Origin: Spirosoma validum
GTDB taxonomy: Bacteria > Bacteroidota > Bacteroidia > Cytophagales > Spirosomataceae
DNA length: 64,000 nt
Direction: 5' to 3'
Assembly (NCBI RefSeq): GCF_014699035.1
Contig: NZ_JACXAA010000001.1
Location: 992,001 to 1,056,000 of the forward strand
Every line of letters starts with the position of its first letter. The first letter of the stretch is position 1. Of this stretch, positions 35,092 through 45,012 are shown in pieces. The notes beneath the pieces were generated by a model. The model did not search any database. It saw nothing but the letters and a program-made list of their open reading frames with translations, and was not told the DNA's origin. Made by a program: the position numbers and the translations under genes.

Positions 35092-35970
35092 ATGATGAAA
35101 AAACTGTCTGTCTTTACTACGTGGCTGGGTTGCCTGCTGATGGGTTTGCTCGTCAGTAATCAGCCTGCTCTCGCGAATAAATCACCGAAAGAGGAACCCA
35201 TTCGAATCGTCTCGCTGGATGGTACGGTGAGTGAAATTCTTTGTGATTTGGGCTTACAATCGCATTTGATCGGTGTCGATGTGACCAGTACGTATCCCGA
35301 GTCTCTGCAAAAGCTGCCAAAAGTTGGTCACAACCGGAACATTTCGGCTGAAGGTGTTATTTCCTTAAAGCCTACACTCGTACTGACTTCCGTGAATGCC
35401 GGAACGAAACCCGAAGTAATTGAGCAGATCAAATCGGCGGGCATTAACGTCATTACGTTCCAGCAGGAGTATAGCGTAGCCGGAACAAAGAAACTGATTC
35501 AGGATATTGCCAATACGTGTCAGGTAACGTCGAGAGCCAAACCGCTGATCAAGAAACTAGACGCCGATCTGGCACAGGTTAAGAAAGCGGTCGGTAATCC
35601 GAAAGTGCTGTTCATTTATGCGCGTGGTACGGGTACGATGATGGTATCGGGCAGGGGGACGCAGGTTGACAAAATGATTGAACTGGCGGGTGGCGTCAAC
35701 GCTACGTCCAGTTTCGATAATTACAAACCACTTACCGCGGAAGCCCTTGTTACGGCAAATCCCGACGTTATCTTACTGTTCGACAGCGGTTTGGAAAGTC
35801 TGGGCGGATCTGAGGGCCTGGCGGAAGTTCAGGGTATTGCTCAGACGAATGCCGGCAAAAATGGACGTATCATCGTTATGGATGGTCATCTGCTGACGGG
35901 TTTCTCTCCTCGTTTAGGAAAAGCGTTGCAGGAATTGACCCAAAAGATTTCGCAGAAGCCTAAAGTATAA
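35092..35970 (+). CDS. hmuT: Haem ABC transporter substrate-binding protein
   Basis: A 292-aa periplasmic binding protein of the TroA/BtuF type with a signal peptide (CLLMGLLVSNQPALA). Motifs: RIVSLDGTVSEILCDLGL, KVGHNRNISAEGVISLKPTLVLT and GTQVDKMIELAGGVNA. It passes haem from the periplasm to the permease. It is followed after 2 bp by the permease gene. A putative start two bases upstream in ATGATG (35092) gives the same protein within one residue. Confidence 0.9.
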   Translation: MMKKLSVFTTWLGCLLMGLLVSNQPALANKSPKEEPIRIVSLDGTVSEILCDLGLQSHLIGVDVTSTYPESLQKLPKVGHNRNISAEGVISLKPTLVLTSVNAGTKPEVIEQIKSAGINVITFQQEYSVAGTKKLIQDIANTCQVTSRAKPLIKKLDADLAQVKKAVGNPKVLFIYARGTGTMMVSGRGTQVDKMIELAGGVNATSSFDNYKPLTAEALVTANPDVILLFDSGLESLGGSEGLAEVQGIAQTNAGKNGRIIVMDGHLLTGFSPRLGKALQELTQKISQKPKV

Positions 35971-35972
35971 GT

Positions 35973-37079
35973 TTGATGGATACCACGGCAACAATCCGTT
36001 CTTCTCCCACTACGCACCAGGCATCGAAATCGGTTATCAAAACGGTTATCAATCCGTGGCTGATGCCAGCTTTGGTCGTTACGTTGCTGGTAACGCTCAT
36101 CGTATCGGTTGGGGTGGGTGCCCTATACGTAACGCCTTATGAGATCGGACTGATTATTGTGAAATCGTTCGGCTATTCCGTCGAAGTTGATTCAACAAAA
36201 GAGGCTATCCTTTTGGCCATTCGGCTGCCCAGAGTCTGTCTGGCGGTGCTTATTGGCGCTGGTTTAGCCATTTCCGGCGCGGCCATTCAGGGACTTTTCC
36301 GAAACCCACTCGCCGATCCGGGTCTGATTGGCATTTCGTCAGGAGCATCGTTAGCCGCCGTGATGATGATTGTGCTGGAAGTGAAGCTTTTCCAGACAAT
36401 GACGGGTGTACTGGGCATGTATGCTTTGTCGGTAGTGGCGTTTGCGGGCGCTTGTGCCACCGCTTTCTTAGTGTATCGTATCGCTCGTGTGGCGGGGAAA
36501 GACGTGATCACAACCATGCTGCTAACGGGTATTGCTATTAATGCGTTATCGGGGGCACTGACCGGTATCATGACGTACCTGGCCACTGACGAGCAACTAC
36601 GTAACATTACGTTCTGGAGCTTAGGGAGTCTGGGCGGTGCGAGCTGGACATCCGTGCTGGCTATTTTACCCTTTACCGCTGTCGCCCTGGTGTGCATTCC
36701 CCGCTTAGCGAAATCGTTGAACCTATTAGCCTTGGGCGAAAGTCAGGCGAGTATGCTCGGCGTTAATTTAAAGAGTATCAAGCGTCAGGTCATTATTTTT
36801 TCCACAATGGCGGTTGGTACGTCCGTAGCTGTTGCGGGCATTATCGGCTTTGTGGGTCTGGTGATTCCGCATCTAATACGGATGGGAGTCGGTTCCGACC
36901 ATCGCCGTGTACTGACAGGATCAGCTTTGGGCGGGGCTATCGTACTGACGCTGGCTGACTCATTGGCGAGAACGCTGGTGGCGCCAGCCGAACTACCGAT
37001 TGGCATCCTGACCGCTTTAATCGGAACGCCGGTGTTTTTGTGGATTTTGTTTCGGGAAAGACGTCGGACAATCGCGTAA
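35973..37079 (+). CDS. hmuU: Haem ABC transporter permease (FecCD family)
   Basis: A 368-aa inner-membrane permease with about ten helices. The FecCD signatures RLPRVCLAVLIGAGLAISGAAIQGLFRNPLADPGLIG and GFVGLVIPHLIRMGVGSDHR are present as ordered motifs (near residues 90 and 295). Tail basic (FRERRRTIA). Six bases separate it from the ATPase gene, so the transporter genes are one operon. Confidence 0.93.
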   Translation: MMDTTATIRSSPTTHQASKSVIKTVINPWLMPALVVTLLVTLIVSVGVGALYVTPYEIGLIIVKSFGYSVEVDSTKEAILLAIRLPRVCLAVLIGAGLAISGAAIQGLFRNPLADPGLIGISSGASLAAVMMIVLEVKLFQTMTGVLGMYALSVVAFAGACATAFLVYRIARVAGKDVITTMLLTGIAINALSGALTGIMTYLATDEQLRNITFWSLGSLGGASWTSVLAILPFTAVALVCIPRLAKSLNLLALGESQASMLGVNLKSIKRQVIIFSTMAVGTSVAVAGIIGFVGLVIPHLIRMGVGSDHRRVLTGSALGGAIVLTLADSLARTLVAPAELPIGILTALIGTPVFLWILFRERRRTIA

Positions 37080-37085
37080 ATCAAT

Positions 37086-37880
37086 ATGCTGGAAGTCAGA
37101 GATATATCGTACCAGATACGAAATCGAAAATTACTCGATGGCGTTACGTTCCGCGCCAATCCGGGTGAATTGCTGGCGATTGTTGGGTCGAATGGAGCGG
37201 GAAAATCGACACTGCTCAAGTTGTGTACCCGCGAACTGAAAGCGTCTGGTGGCGAAATCCGCCTTCTCGACAAAGGTATTGATACGTATTCGGAGAAAGA
37301 GCTTTCGGTGTTCCGAGCCGTTCTACCGCAGCAGAATTCAGTCGTCTTTCCATTTTTAGTGAGTGAGCTGGTCCTGATGGGCCGGTATCCTCATTCAGAT
37401 TTTCACCCGTCGGAGCATGATTACTTTGTTGCCGAAATGGCACTCAAAAAAGTAGGCATGTGGGAGTTTGCATCCCGCGTTTTCACGACGTTGTCGGGGG
37501 GTGAGCAACAGCGGGTGCAACTGGCCCGCGTACTGGCACAAATCTGGGACGTACCTAGGGGCATTTTATTTCTGGACGAACCCACTACGGGCCTTGATCT
37601 TCTGCATCAGCACCAGATGCTGGAACTGGCTCGTGAGTTTACCCAAAAAGGCTTTTGTGCCATAGTGATTCTGCACGACCTGAATTTAGCAGCTCAATAC
37701 GCTGATCAAATCGTGATGCTACGTTCCGGTAAGGTGGAGGCCATCGGTGCTCCCCAGGACGTAATTACGGTGGACATTATTAAGCGTGTATTTAATCTGA
37801 ATGTGTGGCTCGTTGAGCATCCCGAAATGGATTGCCCGATGGTGATTCCGCAGCAAAATCAATTTTCTGATCGTTACTGA
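37086..37880 (+). CDS. hmuV: Haem ABC transporter ATP-binding protein
   Basis: A 264-aa ATPase. Walker A GSNGAGKST (about residue 35), Q-loop AVLPQQNS, ABC signature LSGGEQQRVQLARVLAQ, Walker B GILFLDEPTTGLD, H-loop ILHDLNLAAQYAD. Length and order match HmuV/BtuD-like haem importers. It powers HmuU. Confidence 0.93.
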   Translation: MLEVRDISYQIRNRKLLDGVTFRANPGELLAIVGSNGAGKSTLLKLCTRELKASGGEIRLLDKGIDTYSEKELSVFRAVLPQQNSVVFPFLVSELVLMGRYPHSDFHPSEHDYFVAEMALKKVGMWEFASRVFTTLSGGEQQRVQLARVLAQIWDVPRGILFLDEPTTGLDLLHQHQMLELAREFTQKGFCAIVILHDLNLAAQYADQIVMLRSGKVEAIGAPQDVITVDIIKRVFNLNVWLVEHPEMDCPMVIPQQNQFSDRY

Positions 37881-37898
37881 CCAAACCATTAATACGAA

Positions 37899-38924
37899 AT
37901 GATTACAACACAAGCCCTTAAGGAACGCTGGGATGCGTTCAAAGAAGAGAATCCGAAATCCAGAATTCGGGATGCCGCCAAACAACTGGGCGTGAGTGAA
38001 GCCGATTTGCTGGCTACGCAACTTGGCGAAACGGTCCAGCGATTAGAAGGCGATTTCCGTGAACTACTGAAAGATGTACCAACACTGGGCTATGTCATGG
38101 CGCTGACACGTAACGACAACATCGTACACGAACGGAAGGGCGTATACGAAAAGGTTTCGTTTAACGATCATACCGGTCTGGTACTCGGTCCGGACATTGA
38201 CCTGCGTCTGTTTATGTCGCACTGGCATTTTGGGTTTGCCGTCGATGAAAATGGTCGAAAAAGTCTTCAGTTTTTCGATCAGGATGGGACTGCGGTACAT
38301 AAAATTTACTTAACCGACAATTCAGACGTAGCGGCTTATGACGCACTCGTCCAGAAATATCTTGCCGCTGACCAAACAGAAACCATCGTTACGGTGCCTT
38401 ATCCGGAAAAAGAAGCGGAGACGTCTAAGGAAGATGTTGACGTTCAGGCATTTCAGGAGAGCTGGTTAGCGATGCAGGATACCCACGAATTTTTTGGTCT
38501 TCTGCGGAAGTATAAACTTGATCGGGAAGAGGGCATTCGTCTGGCGCCGGAAGGCCATTCGGAACAAATCTCCGTCGATCAACTCAAAAAGATCTTCGAA
38601 ACGGTTGCCGAGCGTGAATTACCGATCATGATTTTTGCGTCGAGTCCGGGCTGTATTCAGATTCATACCGGTCCGGTTAATAAGCTGGTTAGTATGGGAC
38701 CATGGTACAACGTACTGGACCCGGAGTTCAACATGCACCTGCGCGAAGATCAGATCAACAGCATCTGGATAACCCGCAAACCAACGAAGGACGGTATCGT
38801 AACGGGCCTCGATCTGTTTGATAAAGAAGGGAATAGCATTGCGCTGGTGTTTGGTAAACGTAAACCCGGCATCCCCGAAATGAAAGAGTGGCAGGACGTA
38901 GTCAATGAAGTGAGTGCTGCATAA
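37899..38924 (+). CDS. hmuS: HemS/HmuS-like cytoplasmic haem-handling protein
   Basis: A 341-aa protein with the duplicated HemS/ChuS fold: N-terminal half LKERWDAFKEENPKSRIRDAAKQLGVSE and ERKGVYEKV, C-terminal half FFGLLRKYKLDREEG, CIQIHTGPVNKLVSMG and PWYNVLDPEFNMHLRE. It binds imported haem and may degrade it or hand it on. It lies 18 bp after hmuV and ends the operon at a terminator shared with the opposing gene. Confidence 0.9.
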   Translation: MITTQALKERWDAFKEENPKSRIRDAAKQLGVSEADLLATQLGETVQRLEGDFRELLKDVPTLGYVMALTRNDNIVHERKGVYEKVSFNDHTGLVLGPDIDLRLFMSHWHFGFAVDENGRKSLQFFDQDGTAVHKIYLTDNSDVAAYDALVQKYLAADQTETIVTVPYPEKEAETSKEDVDVQAFQESWLAMQDTHEFFGLLRKYKLDREEGIRLAPEGHSEQISVDQLKKIFETVAERELPIMIFASSPGCIQIHTGPVNKLVSMGPWYNVLDPEFNMHLREDQINSIWITRKPTKDGIVTGLDLFDKEGNSIALVFGKRKPGIPEMKEWQDVVNEVSAA

Positions 38925-38940
38925 TATGTGGTGAATATGT

Positions 38941-38982
38941 AAAAAAGGAATGCCAGAGCTCTCAACTCTGGCATTCCTTTTA
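38941..38982. terminator. Bidirectional terminator between hmuS and the haem-binding protein gene
   Basis: Perfect 16-bp stem AAAAGGAATGCCAGAG (38943-38958) / CTCTGGCATTCCTTTT (38966-38981) with A and T runs on both sides. It serves converging genes, and its end overlaps the stop codon of the minus-strand gene. Confidence 0.9.
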
Positions 38983-39471
38983 AGGCTCTTCGTGATGATG
39001 TTCTTCCTCTTCGCCAGCGGGTACCTGAATTTGTTCCCGTAGGCCACTAGCCCAACTAGCGATTAGTTTAGCCTCCTCGGGTTTGAGTTTGGCGTCCTGA
39101 TGAATCCAGAGATAGGAACCCAAAGGCATCCAGCCATCCGTAACAGCCTCGCCCACTTCTTCGAGTTTATGGCGTGCTTTCTTGGGCGGATACGTAGCAA
39201 ATTCTGAAAAATTGAGTTCGCTTTTGCCTTCTTTGATGTGATTGGCCAGAAACCAGGCCACAGGTTGAATATTGTCGTACCACGGGTAGGTCGTGTTATT
39301 GGAATGGCAATCGAAACATGACCTCTTCAAAACACCCTGAACATTGGCGGGTACGGCATATTTCGTCGTGATGTCATTGGGCGATAACCCTTCGGCCTGG
39401 TTTTTCTCGGGTCTGAAAAATTGAATGAAGACTAAAATGCCAAGAAGCGTAAGTAGAACGTTACGGAGCAT
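38980..39471 (-). CDS. Haem-binding domain protein (monohaem c-type)
   Basis: A 163-aa protein with one N-terminal membrane anchor (LLTLLGILVFIQFF) and a periplasmic domain of the haem_bd type. The covalent haem motif is SCFDCHSNNTTYPWYDNIQP (CxxCH near residue 54), followed by NHIKEGKSELNFSEFA and a distal MPLGSY with a possible Met ligand. Small electron-transfer protein; it faces the haem-uptake operon, which may be chance. Acidic/His-rich tail. Confidence 0.88.
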   Translation of the reverse strand: MLRNVLLTLLGILVFIQFFRPEKNQAEGLSPNDITTKYAVPANVQGVLKRSCFDCHSNNTTYPWYDNIQPVAWFLANHIKEGKSELNFSEFATYPPKKARHKLEEVGEAVTDGWMPLGSYLWIHQDAKLKPEEAKLIASWASGLREQIQVPAGEEEEHHHEEP

Positions 39472-39539
39472 AGAGTGTACGATGGATTGGGTTAAGCAAG
39501 TCTAAAGATAACGATTTGACTGTAACCTGATTCATTCAA

Positions 39540-40262
39540 TTACTCTACTGATTGTATCAACGTATTGGCTTTGCGTATAGTAGTATTAATCCGGTCCGTT
39601 TCAACCAAGCCGTCGCGTAACCGGACAATGCGGTGGGCATATTCGGCGATGTCCTCTTCGTGGGTTACCATGATAACCGTATTGCCTTTGCTATGAATCT
39701 GATCGAAAAGATCCATGATTTCGTAGGACGTTTTGCTATCCAGGTTACCTGTTGGTTCATCGGCAAGCAAAATGCTTGGGTCATTCACCAGAGCCCGCGC
39801 TACAGCCACCCGTTGCCGCTGTCCACCCGACAGTTCGTTCGGGCGGTGACCAGCCCGATTCTCCAGACCAACGTTCTTCAGCGCAAGCATCGCTTTTTCG
39901 GTACGATCGGCTTTGTTGTAGCCTGCATAAATAAGTGGTAACGCTACGTTCTCGAGCGACGTTTGGCGGGGTAGTAGGTTAAAGGTCTGAAAGACGAAGC
40001 CAATTTCTTTGTTACGTACCTCGGCCAATTCATTCTCACCCATGCCGCTAACGTCCTGATTATTCAGAATATACTGGCCCGACGTGGGCGAATCCAGACA
40101 ACCGACGATGTTCATCAGGGTAGACTTACCTGAGCCAGACGGACCCATAAACGCTACGTATTCGCCTTTCTGAATGCTAATTGTAATGGACTTGAGGGCA
40201 TCAACCACTTCGGTACCCATTACGTAGCGTTTGGCGATAGTACGAGTTTCGATAATATTCAT
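39540..40262 (-). CDS. ABC transporter ATP-binding protein, LolD/MacB type
   Basis: The ATG at 40262 gives 240 aa; a GTG at 40268 would add two residues. Walker [10 protein letters not shown], then [25 protein letters not shown], signature [15 protein letters not shown], Walker [14 protein letters not shown]-loop [13 protein letters not shown]. This subgroup drives MacB/LolCDE-type permeases that work on lipoproteins, peptides or drugs. No permease gene is adjacent, so its partner is elsewhere. Confidence 0.9.
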   Translation of the reverse strand: MNIIETRTIAKRYVMGTEVVDALKSITISIQKGEYVAFMGPSGSGKSTLMNIVGCLDSPTSGQYILNNQDVSGMGENELAEVRNKEIGFVFQTFNLLPRQTSLENVALPLIYAGYNKADRTEKAMLALKNVGLENRAGHRPNELSGGQRQRVAVARALVNDPSILLADEPTGNLDSKTSYEIMDLFDQIHSKGNTVIMVTHEEDIAEYAHRIVRLRDGLVETDRINTTIRKANTLIQSVE

Positions 40263-40273
40263 ATACACTGAGT

Positions 40274-40807
40274 TTATCTGACGGCAGCACCGGCGGCTGC
40301 TACTCCGGCAAGTCGTCTACGGCGACGTTGAAAATAATTTCGAATAAACAGACCCGTTAAAATAATAACTTCGGTAGTGGGCGTCAACGCGTTTTCATTA
40401 ACGATAATATCGCCGTGATCTTCAAAGAACCGGCGCGTTAAGTCATAATTGATGAGTTCTTTTTCGGGCGCTCCATCGGCGGTTTCCCGAATCATATCCC
40501 ACTCCCGCATCAATACGTTATGCCGTTTCCAAAGATAGCTCCCGCCCGATGACAAGTTAAGCTCAGCCCGCTTGCCGAAGCTAAATTCAATCTGACCAAT
40601 AATCTGATTATCAGCATTTAGATCGTGAACGTTGACCGAGTGAACTAAAAATCCTGTTACGTCGAACCGAAGGTGAGTTTCGTTCAAATGAGCCTCTACA
40701 TCCTGACCGAACCAATCTCGGTGCATACCACCAATTGCCTGCTCATTTTGCAGAATACTAACCTCGTGGCTAAAAGCTTCTTTTACCCAAGTCAATTTCC
40801 GGCTCAT
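40274..40807 (-). CDS. Unknown protein with a C-terminal basic membrane-anchor
   Basis: A 177-aa protein. The body is rich in beta-strands ([37 protein letters not shown]), reminiscent of the LURP/tubby-like fold but not certain. A hydrophobic segment near residues 140-158 ([16 protein letters not shown]) precedes a run of Arg and an Ala/Gly tail. It lies 11 bp upstream of the ABC ATPase gene and 32 bp downstream of the TPR membrane protein gene on the same strand, so the three probably form one transcript. Confidence 0.7.
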   Translation of the reverse strand: MSRKLTWVKEAFSHEVSILQNEQAIGGMHRDWFGQDVEAHLNETHLRFDVTGFLVHSVNVHDLNADNQIIGQIEFSFGKRAELNLSSGGSYLWKRHNVLMREWDMIRETADGAPEKELINYDLTRRFFEDHGDIIVNENALTPTTEVIILTGLFIRNYFQRRRRRLAGVAAAGAAVR

Positions 40808-40839
40808 CTGACGTTCGTTTCGGTGTAAACAAAGCTACT

Positions 40840-43800
40840 CTATTGCAGGAATTTCTGTCGACTGTTTTCGATTGACGCTAATTTCTGCTGATAAGTTACC
40901 AAAAACGCCTGATAATCGGTGGGTGTGGTTGCGGCTCGTAACTTTTCCAGGCCCGTTTCGGCATAATCGAACAAACTCAAATCCAAACATAACGTAACGT
41001 ATGTTTTAAGCAGGTCTGCCTTGTCTTCGTTGAACGGTAGGGCTGTCAGTACCAACTCATAAGCCTTTCGGGTTTGTTTCTGCTGCTGTTCGAACTGCGC
41101 AACCGACGTAACAATCTGAGCATTTAACGGCGCTAATTTCAGAGCTTGCTGATACGCTTGTCGGGCCTGTGAAACCCGGTGTGTACGTTCATAGGTCTGG
41201 CCCAGCCAATAATCACGCTCGGCCTGATAATTGGGCAAAATAAGCTTCTTCGCCATAGTTTCAGCAGCACCAACACTTCGTCGGAAGGCCGCCAAACGTA
41301 TCGCGACGACGTTACGTTGCGACAAAGCAACCGGACTGACCTGTGAAGAATCGGGAATACCAGCCAAAACCAGTTGCGCATTTCGCCATTGGAGCTGATC
41401 CAGAAAATTGTTTGTCAGCGCAACGCCCGCAACGGTTTTCAGACTCGGTTCCTGAATCGTTTCCCAATAGGCACCCCGGTTTGGGTCGTCGAGTCGATAC
41501 GTAGCATAAAAGGCTTTTTCTACATCTGTTTGTGGCTTACGCTCCTGATAATACACCTGTTTAATGGCAGCTACTGCAGGATCGCTTTTGGCGGCTGCTT
41601 CCCAAAGCGACTGCGCCAGGACGGGATCATTCGCTTTCGTTAGCGCCATAGCCCGGTAATAAATCGACGTCGTGTCGGAGTTGTAACTAAATGTGTCAGC
41701 CGCCCGATGGTAAAGCCCTTGCTCCAATAACCATAAGCCGGTTATCGAACGGTAGGCAGCGCCATTCTGCTCGTCACCTTCTGCCAACTGCCCCATCAGA
41801 TCGAACGCGACCGGATGATTGTGGCGTTTGTATTCAGTGACAGCACGGGCCAGCAATAAATCATCCGTAAAATCCTGATTGACAGGATCGATCGAAAGCC
41901 GTTGCAACGTATTTGTCAGCGTTGAATCAGCACGTTTATTCGCCAGGGCGTAGTTGTACAAACTGGCAAATCGACCGACGCTCAGACCTTGTTTCGCTGA
42001 TTCACCCGTTAACCATTCTGGCTGGCTGGGCTGTGTTGTGTCGATTTGAGCAACCAACCGAAGTGCCAGCGTATTCGCCTGATATGATTCGTAGGAAGAC
42101 TCCGTTGCACTGTTGGCCAGCGTTGAATCCGCAGCCAGGACTTTCGGGTTACGAGCATAAAAAGCCAATAAATTCGACTCCGGTACGTCATCCTGATCAG
42201 CATAATCAGCGGCAGCTTTGAGATAATAATAAGCTGAATCGGCTATGCTGGTTCGGGCGTAAAGGAAACCCAGGTTATTCTGCAATTCGCCATTTTTTGG
42301 AAATGCCCGAATGCCTCGTTGTAGCGTTTTAACGGCCTCAAAAAACAGGTTTGTCTGAAGATACGTCTGACTCAGTCCAGCGTAGTCCTGCGGATTAGGT
42401 TGCTTCAACAAAGCCTGCTGGTAATAATAAGCGGCTGCCGTCTGGTTATTCTGCGTTAACGCCAGGGACGCCAGCGAATAATTCGATTTATGATTCTGAA
42501 ACTCCTGTTCCAGCGCCTGCTGATAAAATGCCGTTGCCGATGCTAACTCATTACTCACTGTGTAATAATCGCCCAGACCGTTGTAATAACCCGCTACTCC
42601 TTGCCGGAACGTAATCAAGCCCCCAGACGCGAGCAGAATAATAAAACCGACGAAACCGACAATTCGGAAAAGGCTAAGTTCGAGCCGTTTCGGTTTGTAC
42701 AAAATCCGATAAACCGGCAGATTCTGTTGATAGATTGGCCAGAAGTTGATCAGTACGTATGCCACAAACACGATACCCATGGCTAAATGCGTGTAAACAA
42801 TCACATCCTCGAACATTTCTACCAGTGGGTCATTCGCTGTGGCAAATGCGTAGGTCATCGTGAGGGTCGTTAGTAAAGCGAAACCTGCATACAAAAAAGC
42901 TCCTCCGTCACGGAAAGACACTACGTCCTGTTGCTGAATTAATCGTCGGAATCCCCAAATGCCCAGCACTAACGAAATCAGATAAAGGACAAATGGACTA
43001 ATCGCCAGTACGTCCCAATCAATGTATTTTGTGTTTTTAAGCCAGATCAGCGCCAGATTGACCAAATATAATCCACTGATAAACAATAAGTTGTTGATAC
43101 CCAAGACACGTCTTGAACTTATAGGCGTATTGTTTTCTTCCGAGCGTCCGACGGTTGTCAGCCAGACTAGTGCGGCAATGATTTCGGTGGCGATAAAGAA
43201 AATAAACCCCGCACTGAAAGCCAGCAATACAGGCATTCCATAACTCACGATTATCAGGGCCGGGAACTTCACGGGCGATAACGCGCCTAAACCGACTGAA
43301 ACAAGAAGTGTCAGCAGACAAAACGTAGCGAGTCGGATAATGATCGGATAGTCGGAACGGAAGGCATGAAAATAATAGCTCAGTGAGCCAAACAGGAAAG
43401 CTAATAGTAAGAACAGATAATTGCCCCCTAAGCCGGGAATTTCGAGCATTTCCCACCGAAAAAAAGCCAGACCCAGAATTAAAATACCCATGCTAACTAG
43501 ATACCGGAGTCGGTCGAATCGGGTGATGGCGCTCATCAACAAGACAAACGCTATGCTTATTCCAACTAGAAAAGCAGTCGCTACGTCCGGGCGCACGTGC
43601 ATGGCTCCCGCCACAAATTGTTCGGAAACGGCATAGGCTTTTCCATTCACGGCATAGTCGAGAAGACCGTCAGAGAACGTGTGGAACGTAACGGGTAGCT
43701 CATTCAACTCGCTCAATACGTCCCAGCGGACAACGTTACCCAGGCCCCGAGCCCAGGCAATAGCGAACAGAATGATACTGATAATGAATAGAATGAGGCT

Positions 43801-43860
43801 GGCTACGTATGCAAATCGGTACGGACGACTCCAGTCTTTCCAGAAAAATAAAGATGACAT
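40840..43860 (-). CDS. Large multi-helix membrane protein with TPR repeats
   Basis: Chosen start at 43860 (MSSLFFWKDWSRPYRF) gives 1006 aa. The first 430 residues hold about ten to twelve membrane helices (for example FAYVASLILFIISIILFAIA, YLFLLLAFLFGSLSYYF); the remainder is TPR-like, e.g. NYSLASLALTQNNQTAAAYYYQQALLKQP and NGELQNNLGFLYARTS. The family resembles Bacteroidota TPR-tailed membrane proteins of unknown role. A long helical solenoid facing the periplasm or cytoplasm suggests complex assembly. Confidence 0.85.
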   Translation of the reverse strand: MSSLFFWKDWSRPYRFAYVASLILFIISIILFAIAWARGLGNVVRWDVLSELNELPVTFHTFSDGLLDYAVNGKAYAVSEQFVAGAMHVRPDVATAFLVGISIAFVLLMSAITRFDRLRYLVSMGILILGLAFFRWEMLEIPGLGGNYLFLLLAFLFGSLSYYFHAFRSDYPIIIRLATFCLLTLLVSVGLGALSPVKFPALIIVSYGMPVLLAFSAGFIFFIATEIIAALVWLTTVGRSEENNTPISSRRVLGINNLLFISGLYLVNLALIWLKNTKYIDWDVLAISPFVLYLISLVLGIWGFRRLIQQQDVVSFRDGGAFLYAGFALLTTLTMTYAFATANDPLVEMFEDVIVYTHLAMGIVFVAYVLINFWPIYQQNLPVYRILYKPKRLELSLFRIVGFVGFIILLASGGLITFRQGVAGYYNGLGDYYTVSNELASATAFYQQALEQEFQNHKSNYSLASLALTQNNQTAAAYYYQQALLKQPNPQDYAGLSQTYLQTNLFFEAVKTLQRGIRAFPKNGELQNNLGFLYARTSIADSAYYYLKAAADYADQDDVPESNLLAFYARNPKVLAADSTLANSATESSYESYQANTLALRLVAQIDTTQPSQPEWLTGESAKQGLSVGRFASLYNYALANKRADSTLTNTLQRLSIDPVNQDFTDDLLLARAVTEYKRHNHPVAFDLMGQLAEGDEQNGAAYRSITGLWLLEQGLYHRAADTFSYNSDTTSIYYRAMALTKANDPVLAQSLWEAAAKSDPAVAAIKQVYYQERKPQTDVEKAFYATYRLDDPNRGAYWETIQEPSLKTVAGVALTNNFLDQLQWRNAQLVLAGIPDSSQVSPVALSQRNVVAIRLAAFRRSVGAAETMAKKLILPNYQAERDYWLGQTYERTHRVSQARQAYQQALKLAPLNAQIVTSVAQFEQQQKQTRKAYELVLTALPFNEDKADLLKTYVTLCLDLSLFDYAETGLEKLRAATTPTDYQAFLVTYQQKLASIENSRQKFLQ

Positions 43861-44010
43861 GAAACAAAAACGCGCTGAACAGTTAGTTAGTGCCTTGTAG
43901 GTAAACACCCCTATGAACCGTCAAAATTGGTGAGACGCAGCCATACTTTACTAAACAAAAAAATACCGTTTCACTTTTACTAAAGGATTTCAACTTTTTA
44001 ATGAGGACAT

Positions 44011-45003
44011 ATGGACTATAGACAACTGGGCGATTCTGATTTACAGATTTCTGCCATTACGTTCGGCGCCTGGGCAGTTGGTGGATGGATGTGGGGCGGC
44101 ACTGAACGGAAAGATGCCATCAACGCGATCAAAGCATCCTACGATCTCGGCGTTACGTCTATTGATACAGCACCCGTTTACGGACAGGGCGATAGCGAAG
44201 AAATTGTTGGGGAAGCGATTAAGGGGATACCACGTGACAAAGTGCAGATTCTGACAAAATATGGCATGCGCTGGGATTTAACCAAAGGTGATTTTGGCTT
44301 TAAAAGTCAGGACAATGCGGGTAACCCGATTGATGTTTACAAATACTCTGGCAAGGAAAGTATCATTAAAGAATGCGAAGACAGCTTAAAGCGGTTGGGT
44401 ACGGATTATATCGACTTGTACCAGATGCATTGGCCGGATAAAACCACACCTATTGAAGAGAGCATGGAGGCCATACTGCGGTTAATTGAGCAGGGAAAAA
44501 TACGGCAGGCCGGTGTGAGCAACTACACGGCGGAACAAATGCAACGCGCTGAAAAGGTCGTGAAGCTGGCGTCTAATCAGGTGCCCTTTAGTATGCTCAA
44601 TCAGAGTATTGATGAAACGCTGGTGCCGTATTGTCTTGAAAATAGTAAGGGAATTCTGGCCTATAGCCCGATGGAGCGGGGTTTACTGACTGGAAAAATA
44701 AAACCCGATCACCAGTTTGCGGAAGGAGATCACCGGACGAATTATCGTTTTTTCAAACGGGAGAACATTATCCAGGCGGATAATCTTTTAGACAAATTAA
44801 AGCCGTTGGCCAACGAAAAAAACGCGAGTCTGAGTCAATTGGTCATTCGCTGGACTATCGAACAACCTGGTATTACAGCAGCTTTGGTCGGTGCGCGAAA
44901 TGAGGAACAGGCCATTCAGAATGCAAAGGCTATTAACGTTACGCTTTCTGATGATGAATTGGCATTCATAGACCAGCACTTGCAGGAGTTGGAACTGGTT
45001 TGA
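44011..45003 (+). CDS. Aldo/keto reductase
   Basis: A 330-aa NADPH-dependent TIM-barrel enzyme. The catalytic tetrad can be read: Asp in SIDTAPVYGQGDSEE with Tyr following, Lys in VQILTKYGM and His in DLYQMHWPD. Other motifs: AGVSNYTAEQMQRAE and ALVGARNEEQ at the C-terminal nucleotide site. Related to AKR13-type general-stress reductases. It converges with malQ, the two separated by a perfect 42-bp palindrome. Confidence 0.93.
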   Translation: MDYRQLGDSDLQISAITFGAWAVGGWMWGGTERKDAINAIKASYDLGVTSIDTAPVYGQGDSEEIVGEAIKGIPRDKVQILTKYGMRWDLTKGDFGFKSQDNAGNPIDVYKYSGKESIIKECEDSLKRLGTDYIDLYQMHWPDKTTPIEESMEAILRLIEQGKIRQAGVSNYTAEQMQRAEKVVKLASNQVPFSMLNQSIDETLVPYCLENSKGILAYSPMERGLLTGKIKPDHQFAEGDHRTNYRFFKRENIIQADNLLDKLKPLANEKNASLSQLVIRWTIEQPGITAALVGARNEEQAIQNAKAINVTLSDDELAFIDQHLQELELV

Positions 45004-45012
45004 CGTAACAGT

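Noticed and set aside
39540..40807. A complete MacB/LolCDE exporter locus
   Set aside because: Only the ATPase is present; the adjacent unknown protein has one hydrophobic segment and is not a permease.
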